64,000 nt of DNA. Origin: Atrichornis clamosus (lineage: Eukaryota > Chordata > Aves > Passeriformes > Menuridae). Positions 1 through 43,400 of the stretch are shown here, piece after piece; positions within the stretch are counted from its first letter, which is position 1; each line of letters starts with the position of its first letter. Position numbers and translations under genes: made by a program. The DNA lies in NCBI GenBank assembly GCA_013400975.1, contig WBMZ01011687.1, positions 212,087 to 276,086 on the forward strand. The letters are read 5' to 3'. The notes under the pieces are model-generated. The model was not told the origin of the DNA. It did not search any database and was given only the letters and a program-made list of their open reading frames with translations.

Positions 1-292
1 TCACAGGGAAGGATTTTTTCCTAATATCCAATCTAACCTAACTCTCTGTCAGTTTGAAGCCATTCCTCCTTCTCCTGTCATTCCAGACCCTTATAAATAG
101 TCTCTCTCCATCTCTTTGTAGGGTCCTTTCAGAGAAGGGACACAATGAGGTCACCCCAAATCCTTCTCTTGTCCAGGCTAAACAACCCCAATTCTCTCAG
201 CCTTTCCTCATAGCAGAGCTGCTCCATCCCTCTGATCACCTTGGTGGCCTTCTCTGGACTCCCTCCAACAGGAAGATGTCCTGACTAGGTCT
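1..292 (-). mobile_element. CR1 LINE fragment (antisense)
   Basis: The sequence CCTAATATCCAATCTAAC near the start is the reverse complement of the CR1 3' region. It is followed by the usual CR1 string of CTCTCCATCTCTTTGTAG and a CTGATCACCTTGGTGGCC-like end. The copy is cut by the window edge, so its true 3' end is outside. Confidence 0.85.
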
Positions 293-2097
293 GAGTTTAC
301 AAGTTTCATCCACATTTAGTTAAAGATATAATAGTCAGAATTGTTATATAGGACAGAATTTAATTGATATTCATTTATTGGTAGAGACACACAAAAATAA
401 GCTCAAATACTTGAAGTTAAAGCAGTGTAGACAGGACTCTAGCGGTGCCTTGGAGGCTGCACAGTGGTTTAAGTTATGAATTGTGCTTGAGTAGAGTTTT
501 TCAGCTGAGGCATAGACTCTTCTGCACATGGCTTTTGGATCTGATTTGCGTATCTCCCCAAATCTCTACCAAATATAAGTAGTGAACGCTCTGCCCCTTT
601 GTAACTGAGGATATTATTCTTTAATCAGCAATTTAACAGTCACTAAAGAATACACACAACTGAGCTGAAAATTTCAGGAATGTGCATAGAAGTAAAAATA
701 GACAGACTCTTGTAGGGAAACCAGTTGTAGTGACAGTCCACTTCAGAGAGCTGGATGATTTACCCCTGCTCATCTCCCCTGACACCTGGTATTTCCAAAC
801 AATTTGTTCAGGTACCATTAGTGCAGCAGTTTCAACTCATAACCTTACAGAAGTACAATTCTGGCTGGAGGACAAATTTGTTGCTCCATGTCTCTTATGT
901 TGCATTTTCAGTCTTTTCCATCCAAAACTTCAGAGCTTCTTTAATTTTATACTTTTAGGTTTCTTAGCAGACTTTGCAAAACCAGTGGAATGAGTGGAAG
1001 GAAGCAGGATGTACGTTTGGGATACCTGCCAATTCTTCAAACTCTGATTTTTCACCTCTTTGATTTTCCACTTCTGTCCCATCCTTAGAGAAAGTTAACA
1101 GGGACATATGAAAGCTAAAACTGTAGATTTTCAGAAGTTTCTCAGAGTTTCACAATGTGATTTAAGACCAATTCATAATTCATGCTGCAAGTGCTCTTGT
1201 ACTCTAAAGATTTGCTGTCCTTTAAAAAACTTGGTTTGTTCTTTTCATCTTGATTGCTACTTCCTCTAGTATTCCTCGTTTTGGAATATGTTAATGATTT
1301 AAAAAGATAGGATAAAAAAGTATTTTAGTAGTCTCTTTCCTGCATTAGACAGAATTCAATAAAATCTTAGATTCTCAGCAGAGATTCAGACAACCGAACA
1401 TATTTTTTTGTTGTTTTATTGATTAAAATTATCTTGAAAGGTTTCCTTCTGGCTCTGCAATGCAGTGCAGTAACAAAAGGCATCACAAAAGTACAGCTAG
1501 CAATTTCAGTGAAAAGGTCTCTGGAGAAATGTGAAGTCTGAACAGCAGCTACTAATAATGACTGGCATTGCAGCCAGGTAAAGCAGCCGTGTAGCACGTA
1601 GGGGTAAGGAAAGGGAGGCTGGAGGCTGATCCCAGGAGGTGTTTCTGCAGACTCTTTGCAGTTATTATATGTCTAGACTATCATTCTGTGATCACCCACC
1701 TCACTACAGTGCTGAGAGAGATTAATCAAGTGCAAGCCAGAAAGTAACGAGCTGCCCTCGGCAGAGAACGGTCCTGTCAGGTGAAATACGTGGGCTCGAT
1801 CTGAGCAGTTTGGGGAGCTTCTCCCCAAAATTCAAGGATAACAGGATGAAGCCCTCCTAATGTCCCACATATGGAACATAAGTAAATAGAAAAGGACAGC
1901 AAGATGTATGTTGGGGAAGCAGTGGAAGTGGTTCCTACAAAGGACACCTCCTATCTCCATAGAACAATTGCAGCTTTTCTCTGGGCTCCAGGAAGAGGCA
2001 GAAATGTCCTGTTTCAATTTATTCACTGTCTCTTAAGAGATAAGAAACAAATACAAGGAAACAAGAAGAAGATAAGAAGAGTAATAATAATAATAGG

Positions 2098-2506
2098 GGA
2101 CTGGAGCATCTCTCTTACAAGGAAAGGCTGAGGGAGCTGGGGCTGTGCAGCCCCCAGAGCAGCCCCAGCTGGGAGGGGCCCTCACCCCTGGGTGTCCCTG
2201 TGTGCAGGGAGGGGCAGAGCAGGGCCCGGGCTCTGCTCCGGGGGGCCTGGAATGGCACCGGAGGAACTTGGTGATCCCTGATCCCAGGAAGTTCCCCTGG
2301 GCATGAGGCAGAACTTCTTCCCTGTGCAGTGACCACACACTGGAACAGATCACCCAGAGAGGGTGTGGAGTCTCCTCAGTGGGGATATTCCAGAGCCCTC
2401 TGGACACACTCCTGTGCCCTGTGCTCTGGGATGGCCCTGCTGGAGCAGGGAGGTGGGACCAGGTGACCACTGTGGTCCCTTCCAGCCTGACCCATTCTGG
2501 GATTCT
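2098..2506 (+). mobile_element. CR1 LINE fragment (sense)
   Basis: The copy runs from GGGGACTGGAGCATCTCTC through GGCTGAGGGAGCTGGGGCTG to the 3' end GGTCCCTTCCAGCCTGACC and ATTCTGGGATTCTA. It is GC-rich compared with its surroundings. An ATA/TAA-rich simple stretch borders its 5' end. It explains the reading frames seen here on both strands. Confidence 0.92.
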
Positions 2507-3114
2507 AACAGAAATGAATCAGCAATGATTTTATTAAAACAACATGCTATATCTTTATTACTGCCAGTGCAGTAAAATCCTTTTTAGATCCAAATACGTC
2601 TTACTTGTTAACAACAGCAATTTTTAATACTCTTCATTGATAACAACCTGGGCACCCTCCTTCTTCTCACACCGATTTCTTTCTTCTCATTGGTAAGGAC
2701 AGGAACCACATGAATTAAAGTGGACAGAAAAAGTCCTGCTATACCAACAGCTATTGTTATAATAGGCTATTATTATAAAATGCTTATACAGCATAGTAGC
2801 TATCGTCCATGGACCTTTTGTCTCTATGTATTTAAAATCTGATGTGTTCTGTTTTCCTCTAAAGATTGCAAAAGGGAATATGTTTCTATCCCAGCTCGTG
2901 CAGTAGGCGTGTTGGTGCAGTTCGTTCTGCACAGTCTTTATTAACAGTCTGACTGACTGAAACAAAGCCCAGTTTTGATGTTGTGTTTGCTACAGTGGTA
3001 GGCAGAAAGAATTTTATAAAATGACCAGACAAGGAGCCCTGGTTTATTATTTTATATCGCATTTCCCAGTGGAGAACTATGCTCAATAAAATTTCCATTT
3101 AATTTTCAATATGA

Positions 3115-3318
3115 TTGATTATTCATAATTTGGACAGTCATTATAGGTATGATTTCATTTCTGATGTTAATGAAAAGCTCTATTTAATTTCTGATCAGCT
3201 GTCTCAAATTGAGGAACTAGTCCTTACCGCTGCAGATGATCACGTGTGGGAACTGATTTTATCCGTATTTGAAAGCTCTATGATGCTTTTTGAACAACTG
3301 AAGAAAAAACATCATTAG
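3115..3318 (+). other. Unidentified 67-codon ORF
   Basis: The frame starts with ATG and ends TAG. It has helix-like composition (LISDQLSQIEELVLTAADD, then VFESSMMLFEQLKKK) and an AATAAA about 70 bases after the stop. It does not match the SEA, LDLR-A or anchor parts of enteropeptidase. No family is recognised, and it may be chance or an old gene fragment. Confidence 0.2.
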
Positions 3319-4155
3319 ACAGATTCCTAACATAATGTTCAAGAGGTGCAGCAAAAGCTACAGCAGTTCTTCAGTGTCTCCTGAAATAAATAACTATTGG
3401 AAATAATCATTTCCAATCTTACTGAGGCTTAAAAATACATTTTTTTTCTAAGTAACTGTTTTTTAAAGTGAAGAACTTTCATAGAATGGAATAGCAGCAC
3501 CAAGGAAGCAAAACTAATAAAAGCCTTTTGAAAAAATAGATGATGATGGATGACATTTACCTCAGCTGAATGAATTCAATAGCTGGCAGGAAACTTGGGA
3601 GATCCACTTATCTCTTTGAGTTCTCAGTAATATATACGGCGAATAGGAACTAGGAAGCTCATAAAAGTAGAGTTAACAATAGTCAACCATATCCCGTTTT
3701 GCTTTTATTCACAAGATACCAAATTGTTTCTGGTAGTGCAAACACAGTTTTCTGATTCAAAGCAGCTGTAGACAAGAACTGTTGAGGCAAGGTCCCATTT
3801 TCCTTATATATGTATAAAATAAAATGAAAGAAAGAATTGGATTAGCTAAATCCAGTTGTTGGGATTTAATGATTTGGATTGGTTAGACCAGTTTGGACTA
3901 GTTGGATTGTCTCTAATTTAAAAGTGAATTTTCTGTACTGCTTTTCTTGTCATATAGTATCTTGAGATCAAATAATCCTAAGAATTAGAAATGGGAGTAA
4001 ATTGATAGTGTGTTTTAATTTGGGTTCCTATTGTTGCTTGCGGAGCATTTCCAAGCTACTCCATGTACACCAATACCCAAGGTCACCCTCATTTTGGCTC
4101 TGATTCTCTTTGTCAAATGTCATTTTGAGAAATGTTCTTCATTATGTCTTTACAG

Positions 4156-36221
<32,066 letters not shown>

Positions 36222-36445
36222 CTTGATATTTTTTAATTATAGAAATGGAATTTAAATGTTGGAAGTAAGCCATTGCATAAAGATGCAAACTAGGCTGGCA
36301 GTTCACTCTCGTAGAGAGACTGAATCAACATGTAAATCTTGGTGAGGAAAATATTGATAACTTCTGTTCATTGATAACACCCATTTCCATTTCAAAATAG
36401 ATGCTGTGGTTTTGTTAATAAATACTTTTGTTGTTTTACGTTTTC
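36222..36445 (+). other. TMPRSS15: TMPRSS15 3' UTR
   Basis: Noncoding sequence follows the stop codon. The first clear AATAAA is at 36417-36422, giving a 3' UTR of roughly 215-225 nt. A second AATAAA near 36819 could serve a longer form. The 3' end is inferred from the signal only. Confidence 0.6.
36417..36422 (+). promoter_or_regulatory. TMPRSS15: Polyadenylation signal AATAAA of TMPRSS15
   Basis: A canonical AATAAA lies 196 nt after the TMPRSS15 stop codon. A T/G-rich stretch (TTTTGTTGTTTTACG) follows within 25 nt, as expected of a downstream element. Confidence 0.65.
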
Positions 36446-39400
36446 TTTTATACAAGATCTTAGGGAAACTGTCTCTTTGAATATCAGTGCATTAAATGCA
36501 CAGTGGAGGGCTTTACAAAGCAGGGGCAGTAAAAAAAACAGTTTGCAAACTGCTAAAGCTTTAGTGAAAAAGTATCAAAACTATTAACAGCAGGTGAAAT
36601 ATGATCTATGTTTTTATACTCTGTTTTTCAATGTGCAATTTTATATTAAGGCATAGTCAGCTCTTCCCAGTAATCTGTCTGCATATCAAAATGAAGGTGT
36701 ATGTTATCTCTTTAAACTGGACTCATGGAAGTTCCTCTGCCTTATTACAAAAAGCCCTGGAATTAGGTTTTGGATTGTGGAGAAGGGCTGACCATGGATC
36801 GTGCTGCTCTCTAATGAATAAACTGAATGTCAGCCAAAAGTCCTCTCTTGTGTAACGTGCTTGGAATTAACAGAGTTAAATAAGGATTGAATAGAGCTTT
36901 TTAGTTTTCTTTCTAGGCAAGTGTTTTGGCAATTATTCAATTATATATATGTGCTTGTCCACACACAGCCCCAGACTCACAATACCACAACTTCCTCTCG
37001 TAAAAAGTTACGTTTTTAAAACTATTTGACAATAATGAGTACCAGCTCTTCCTTGTGAATAACACTTCCTATATTAAATGCTTTTTCTGTATTTATATTT
37101 ATGCTTTGCATAAAAACTATCAGGGTATCCCATTACAGCATTCTAAAGGGGAAAGAATATGAAGACCAAAAAAGGGGAGTTATCATTTTGAGCTCTTTTA
37201 TAAATAGTTTTCTATTAAAATATAATTACCTGCTTGTTGAAATACCTTACATTCTATGGTGTCTTCGTGTAATATGATGCACTTCTTTATTTCTGTTTTC
37301 AGCCTAGTGTAGGAATTTAATGTATTTGTAATTCCACAGTACCAAAAGCACAAAATGTATTCTGACTTACGGTGTATCTACACATACACATACAGGTGTA
37401 TGATTTTTGTAAGAAGCTCCTGGATTTGGTTCTTGCAACCCTCAATGCAGATATTAAATGCTCAAAATACCAGGCTCTCTTGCAAACACAGGCTGGCAGT
37501 CACTGATAAAAACCATCAAGTCCCAAACTGTTTTCAGGTCTTCCTAAGCATTAGAGAACTAGGTCCAGACCAAAATAGGCAGCTTTATGAGGACATCTGT
37601 GATCACAAGGAACATAATTAAGCCAGGGAGAAGGTAAGGTGTTTTAGACACACATTCTAATATAAAACAGCTTTTATCATTAAAATAAAATTGCAAATTC
37701 TATCTTTCAAAAGGGACCACTGTTTCTCCTCTTACTCTGAAAAGCAGATCTTTTTGCTATCAGTATAAATTGATTTAGAAGAAGAAATTACATTAAAATG
37801 GAACATGATTTCTGCATTATTTCCCATATATCACTATTGTACATTGTGTTTCAGTCTGCTAATGAAACACAAAAGCCAACTGAAAGCAGATTTAGTCACT
37901 AAAAGATGTGCTTCCCAGGAATACAGTACCATACTTTCATTTGCGTGCATTTTTTGCTTCCCAAAATGCAAAGCATAGATGGGTTTTGAGATAGACATTG
38001 ATAAACCATCCCATCAGGCTGAAAAAATTCCTATTATAAACCCTGGAATAGAAACATATATATATAATAGATGTTATTATAATATTTTAAAAGCACCATT
38101 TTATTTCAACTAATTATGTCTAGATAAAACTAACTTAACCTTAGTCGATCGCATTCTAGCCTTTGGTCACCATCCATGGCTTCAGTTGCCTGCAAATTAA
38201 CCTGTGGAGTCAATACTGTGTTGGAGCACTTGGGCAGAACATTGTTTGCAATCAAGTCACAGTTCCAAGATTCCTTGAAACAGAGGCTGGATATGGTGAG
38301 AAGATATGGAAATACTTTGTCCCAATAACCAGTATTTCTTGTTTCTCCATAAAACCTGAGTACACTATAACAGAAGCACTGGATGCCACTCCCACTCCTG
38401 CCTTCACGCAGAGTTTGATGCTGATGAATGCCCAGCAGTTGCTGTCACTCTGTAAGAGACCCTCCTGAAGGTATCTGCATTCTCTTAATTGCTGCATGGA
38501 AATCACTTCTGCTGCTTTACCCATAACCTTGACTGCGAGACCTTCACACCTCCTTTGGAAGCATGAAGAAATGGTTAATCCTTCAGTCAAACCGAGTTAA
38601 TCATTCAAAACCATAAAAATGAACCACGTTCTTTTTACCACAACTGCTCCCAAGAAAGAGATCTCTCTTGCACTCAGCTGAATGAAGCAATATTTATGTG
38701 AGTAGTAAAACAACTCTGGTCTTGGTGATTGTGTAGGATCATAGTATTCTGTCACTACAAATGAAATTGAAGCAGGGGGTGGAACAAAGAAAGACGTTGC
38801 TATTGAATGTAAAAAACTACAGAATATTTTAAGCAGGAATGACAATATTTACCCTGAACTACAGAAGGCAGCTTCTTTGAAAAGGAAGCAAAAACACGGC
38901 ATGAAAATTGTTTCAACAACAAATTGCACAGTTAGTTAGTATTAATGGGATTGAACTTCCAAATATATTTCCTTCACTCAGAAACACTGAGGCACATTGG
39001 TCTCCGAACTCACGTGGTGAACAGCAGCCGGCACAGCGCAGGCAGCCCAACAGCTCTGCTGCAGTCAGTATCCACCCTGGGGCAGTTCCGAATCTGCCTT
39101 AAAGCCAACAAGGTTGAACTCAGGCTCTTGAACTCTTGCTGCACCTGCAGTAAAACCCCTTAACTTTTTGCTCCAGCAGCAGACTGTCACCAACAAATCA
39201 TCCAGAGTGCTACTTCCACCCCACACAGAGTGTTCCTAACAACTGGCAAAACCATTCCCAAGGCCCAGAAAGCTCTTAAGGAACCAAAGGGAAGGGGCAT
39301 TAATGATGCTAATCATAACTCTAAAAGATGACTTTAAATGCATCACATTTACCTCTAAATCTATCCATCAATTAACACCTTTCTAGATAATAGTCTGAGT

Positions 39401-39879
39401 AATGCTGGGCTCAATCTATTAGTGCCACTTCCAAGAAAAAACATTTGTCTTCTCTTTGTTCCAACATTACATTATTCCTAACAAACTATTAGCTATATTT
39501 AAATGACCTTTAAAGTCTTTTTTACATAGACTTACCGAACCAGTAATTTAATCTTAAACTCTTGCCCACTGTAATTCTTTTTTTATCAGAAAAAATATTT
39601 TACTTCAATAACAACTAACAGCTGCCTTTAAAGGACACCCCATTAATGAGGTATCACTTGCCAAATTATTTATGTTGACCTTAGGCCAATAAGACAAAAA
39701 GTTACAGTCATTCCCTGGCAAAATGAATTCATTCTATGACAGCAAATGACTTTGATGAATCCTTGAATTTTGCCACATCAGGTTGATGTCACAACATGGT
39801 GGCTATCTCTGTCAGCAGACAAGTTAATATTTAATAAAATAATATTTGTTCCCGAGGTTCAAAAGCTGAAGTGTGCAAA
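36446..39879. other. Intergenic region between convergent genes
   Basis: AT-rich DNA between the 3' ends of TMPRSS15 and CHODL. No gene is recognised. Part of it could belong to longer 3' UTRs of either gene. Confidence 0.65.
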
Positions 39880-40356
39880 TAAATACTAAACAAATATTTT
39901 GTATCAAACTTTTATGCAAAGATAAATAATTGTTACACTGTAAAATTGTCGGTTCCATTTACTGTACATTGACTACATTACAATGCATGAGAGACTAAAA
40001 GAAACAGAGAAGGTTTGTTTAACTACAAACAGTCTTAAAACTGACATACATTGTGGATATTTCCCCATAAAAACTTCAAATGCTCGGTTCATTTCATTGC
40101 TCACAACTAGCTAACTTACATCTCTTAGCAAAATAAACACATACCCTTTATTTAGCATGGCATATTTTGTTACTGAATTAATAAACAAACATTCTATAAA
40201 AATGATCTGAACATTTGCCTCAAGGGGGAGCTTACAGTTCATTCTTGTAGATCCTTTGCATTTTTCAAGCCATTCCAAGCTAATGTTCTCTGACGACATT
40301 ATAATACAGCCTCACTGCAAAATGTTATTTTTGCTTTGTTTTCAGTCAGTAAATCA
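39880..40356 (-). other. CHODL: CHODL 3' UTR
   Basis: On the minus strand, several noncoding strings after the stop resemble the human CHODL 3' UTR as recalled. Examples are GCTCCCCCTTGAGGCAAAT (about 40213-40231), ATTTACAGTGT (near 39945) and CTTTGCATAA (near 39915). The far end is uncertain and may lie lower. A minus-strand AATAAA at 40147-40152 lies inside the similar block, so it is either an alternative signal or unused. Confidence 0.65.
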
Positions 40357-40441
40357 TTATACCTCCATGCTACTGTCCTTCCTAGGCGTCTTTGAAATCC
40401 ATAGTGTGGACTGGTTCGGACTGGTTTTTGTTCTTCCTTTA
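40357..40441 (-). CDS. CHODL: CHODL exon 7: cytoplasmic tail and stop
   Basis: The acceptor is gtttttatttttcag. The exon encodes SKGRTKTSPNQSTLWISK, TPRKDSSMEV and TAA. It closely follows the human tail, which ends ESGMEV. The longer reading frame over this exon is in a different, non-coding frame. Confidence 0.96.
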
Positions 40442-43400
40442 CTGAAAAATAAAAACACAACCTCTTTTCAGTGCACGTGTGGCTTTGCAGCCCCGATTCA
40501 GGTTTGTCACCAGACCTGAGCGCTTCATCCCCGTACCTCAAGGTCACCTTTGGGGCTTCCACAGTCCCACCACTGTGGTGGGCTGAGGTAAACAACTGTT
40601 ACCAAAGCTACCAGCCCACCCTGCTTTGCAGTGCTGCTCCCAGGAGCTGCACTGAATTGGCCTGTGTTTATTTTACTTTGTTTTGGGGGGTTTTTTTTCC
40701 AGTTCCCATTGAACCACACCTTTCATACAGAGCGGTCTTTTCAGAGCTGAGTGTGGACTCAGTCTGAGCAGGGTTGGCGGGAGCTGAGCACTTCCCTTGT
40801 CTGGGGGGCACCAGAGCACACACCCCCCAAACCCATGCCCAGGGTGCTCAGGGTGCAGCCCACCCACCCCGGGGACACCACAGCCCTGCCCACCCTGGAC
40901 CTGCACCCGTGACCCCGGAACTCCAACGGGGATGTGCCAAAAAGCCTCTTCCCTTCAGGGCCAGACCTCACACCCAATGAAGTGATGGCACATGGATCAG
41001 ACTCCTAGCAATGAATGACTGGGAGAAAGCTTCCTTAGGGCTAAGTTTTCAGTCAAAACTGCCGATAGTAGATTTTGTGTTTGGTGGGGGTTTTTTTCAA
41101 TTCAAAAAAGATAAAACTGGTTCCAACAGTAGTTGCTCTGCAATACTGCAAAAGCGTTCACTCTAATCTTGCCAGGGAGCCCCGAGGTACCCTGCAAGCT
41201 GATGCCAGTCTTTCCACATGGCTACAACTGCCACAACACACCCTCTGCCCTCACTTAGATTGGCAGAGGACAGTGCACTGCAGCCCACTGAAAAGAAGAG
41301 TCCCTTCCGGAGCCACTGCAGCTGCTTTTCAATGGAAATGGTTTCGTCTCTGGCTAGAATATTTCACACTGGTGTTTTGGAGTTTTTTCCAATTAAGCAA
41401 AAACCAGAGGAGGAGAAGTAGCCCTACATAACTCTGCAGGGTGGAAACCTAAGAGTCCCAACAGTCCTATGCGTTTAGTTTTACTCCTTTCCTGGTGCGT
41501 AAATGCAAGCGAGTCTGTGTTGATTTAAAATGTACTTCGAGGGAGCTGAGTGCTGCAGTAGTTTTTAATCCCTCCAGACTTACCTCTGAAGTCCTAAAAA
41601 GTGATGCATTATGTACCTGAGCCCATTGGAGTAATTGAAAAGACTCCCATTGGCTTCAGTGGACTTTAGATCAGGCCACAATGCTATAAACAAAGCAATG
41701 AATCGAGTAGTTCCAGCGCTTCCTTCTTAAAGGAACGAAGTCACTACTTCTTTCCAGATCAATTCAGCAAAAGCAGGCATATTTGTAAATTAATGATGAA
41801 ATGCTTTGAATGGAGAGTCCTTGCCACACAGCAGGAACAATTTCTAAATACCTTGGACCAGAACTCGAGCTGTATAAAATGAGCTCACCCTCAGCAAACC
41901 TACACTGATTTTCACCAGCTGGTTCAGGAAACAGGTTTTAGTGAGAAAGGTAAGATGCAATAAATAGCTCGAGCATATTGCTGTTTTGACCATCAAATGC
42001 AATCATAGAAACTGAGAAATGTACCAGGTTGGAATTTAAACTTTCTGCAAGGCATTCAGATGATAATGGAGATGGGTCTTTGAAGCAGTTTCTCCTTGCT
42101 TCCCTGGAAGAAATGAGAGGGAGAGCATCTAAGCATGAATGAGCTGATCATTTCCGATAGCTACTGGGACGAGGTTTTGCTTTGCCTTATTACTACCCTT
42201 CAAGAGCCCAACGCCAGGCAAAATTAGTCATGACCTTTCAAGCTAGGCATGTCCTGGTTGGCCATGGGTTGTGGCTTTCAGAGGAAAGGTCACCATGTTG
42301 TGGAAGCCTAAAAAAGAATGAGAAGTCAGGTTCATGTGGAAAGCCGGGGATCCCTCCTTCCCCAGCAGGACCGAATCCCTCTCCTACAGTTCTACAGTGT
42401 CCAGATGATCAGTTCAAGTGATTGTCTCCTTTGCTGATCTGCTTTTTGCCCAAGAACTGCGTATTTGTGATGAACCAAAACGATTCACAAGGTGGGTCAT
42501 AAGTGGAAAAACAATTAAAAATACATGGGAAAATATTTTTTTTAAAAACAAAGTTTTGCTTCAACAGATAAAGAAAATACTTAAATGTTGGTGATAGTGT
42601 TTTTGATTTAAGTGATTTTTTAAAAATTGTTTCATTTCTTTACTTAAAAGTTTTGATACAAGCCAAAATGAATATACTGGGGGAAAAAAAAACCCAAACA
42701 AACAACAACCCAAAAACAATAAAAAAGAAAACCCTGTTTTGATTCAAAACCATTTTGTCCCTGATTTTTGTATCATTTAATCTATCAAACTAATGAGCTA
42801 ACAAAACAAAGGACAATCTTCCAAGGTGAATTTCCAGTATCTGTGTCATGCAATTTTGGAGTCCTGGAAGTTCAGATGAATTACTTCTGGATGAAGTGCT
42901 ATAGCATCAAAGGCCTGATCAAAGCCCACTGAAGTCAACACTACTCTTTTTATTTAATTCAGTGGGCCATGAATCTCTCATTGTTTTCCCAGGATTATTC
43001 GAGGGCTGAAACTTTTCTGGGAAGAGAAAGACCTGCCAGAAAAGGTACAAACACTTGTGCCATACTTACCGAGAAATCCAGGGCCATTTTAATGAGGGTT
43101 CCAGAATTCAATTACTATATAATTGCTATTGTTACACATATTGTTCTTTTATTACTCTTTTTGCTTTGTGCTTCCAACCTTCTACAGCCCCAGCGCTGAG
43201 GTTTGGATATAACCTTTCACAGGCGTATATTTGCCTGTCATAAGACAAATTGTGTTTTTATTTTAGGTATTTTCTGTAAAGGAAAGGAAAAAGTGAACTC
43301 TCCAGTCTGGTTTTTTATGCAGACCTCATGATATCTTTTCTTTATGATTACTTGTCTCAATGAGACATGTTACTAAGGAGTACTGCAAATAACACTGCAC

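Larger units (their letters stand above)
293..4155. other. TMPRSS15 upstream intron
   Basis: This is the intron before the first CUB1 exon. It holds one complete CR1 fragment and the ORF at 3115. Another frame at 682-993 is not recognised. No LDLR-A1 or SEA exon was found here. Confidence 0.7.

Noticed and set aside
682..993. 103-codon plus-strand frame, with an overlapping minus-strand frame
   Set aside because: No family recognised on either strand; it may be an old repeat, but this cannot be supported from the sequence alone.
2033..2470. 145-codon minus-strand frame
   Set aside because: It lies within a sense CR1 copy and has no similarity to a gene.
1..4155. Search for the TMPRSS15 SEA and LDLR-A1 exons
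   Set aside because: No six-Cys LDLR-A pattern or SEA-like frame with splice sites was found; they should lie upstream.
40299..40595. 98-codon minus-strand frame over the CHODL tail exon
   Set aside because: It is in a different frame from the conserved tail; the true exon is 40357-40441.
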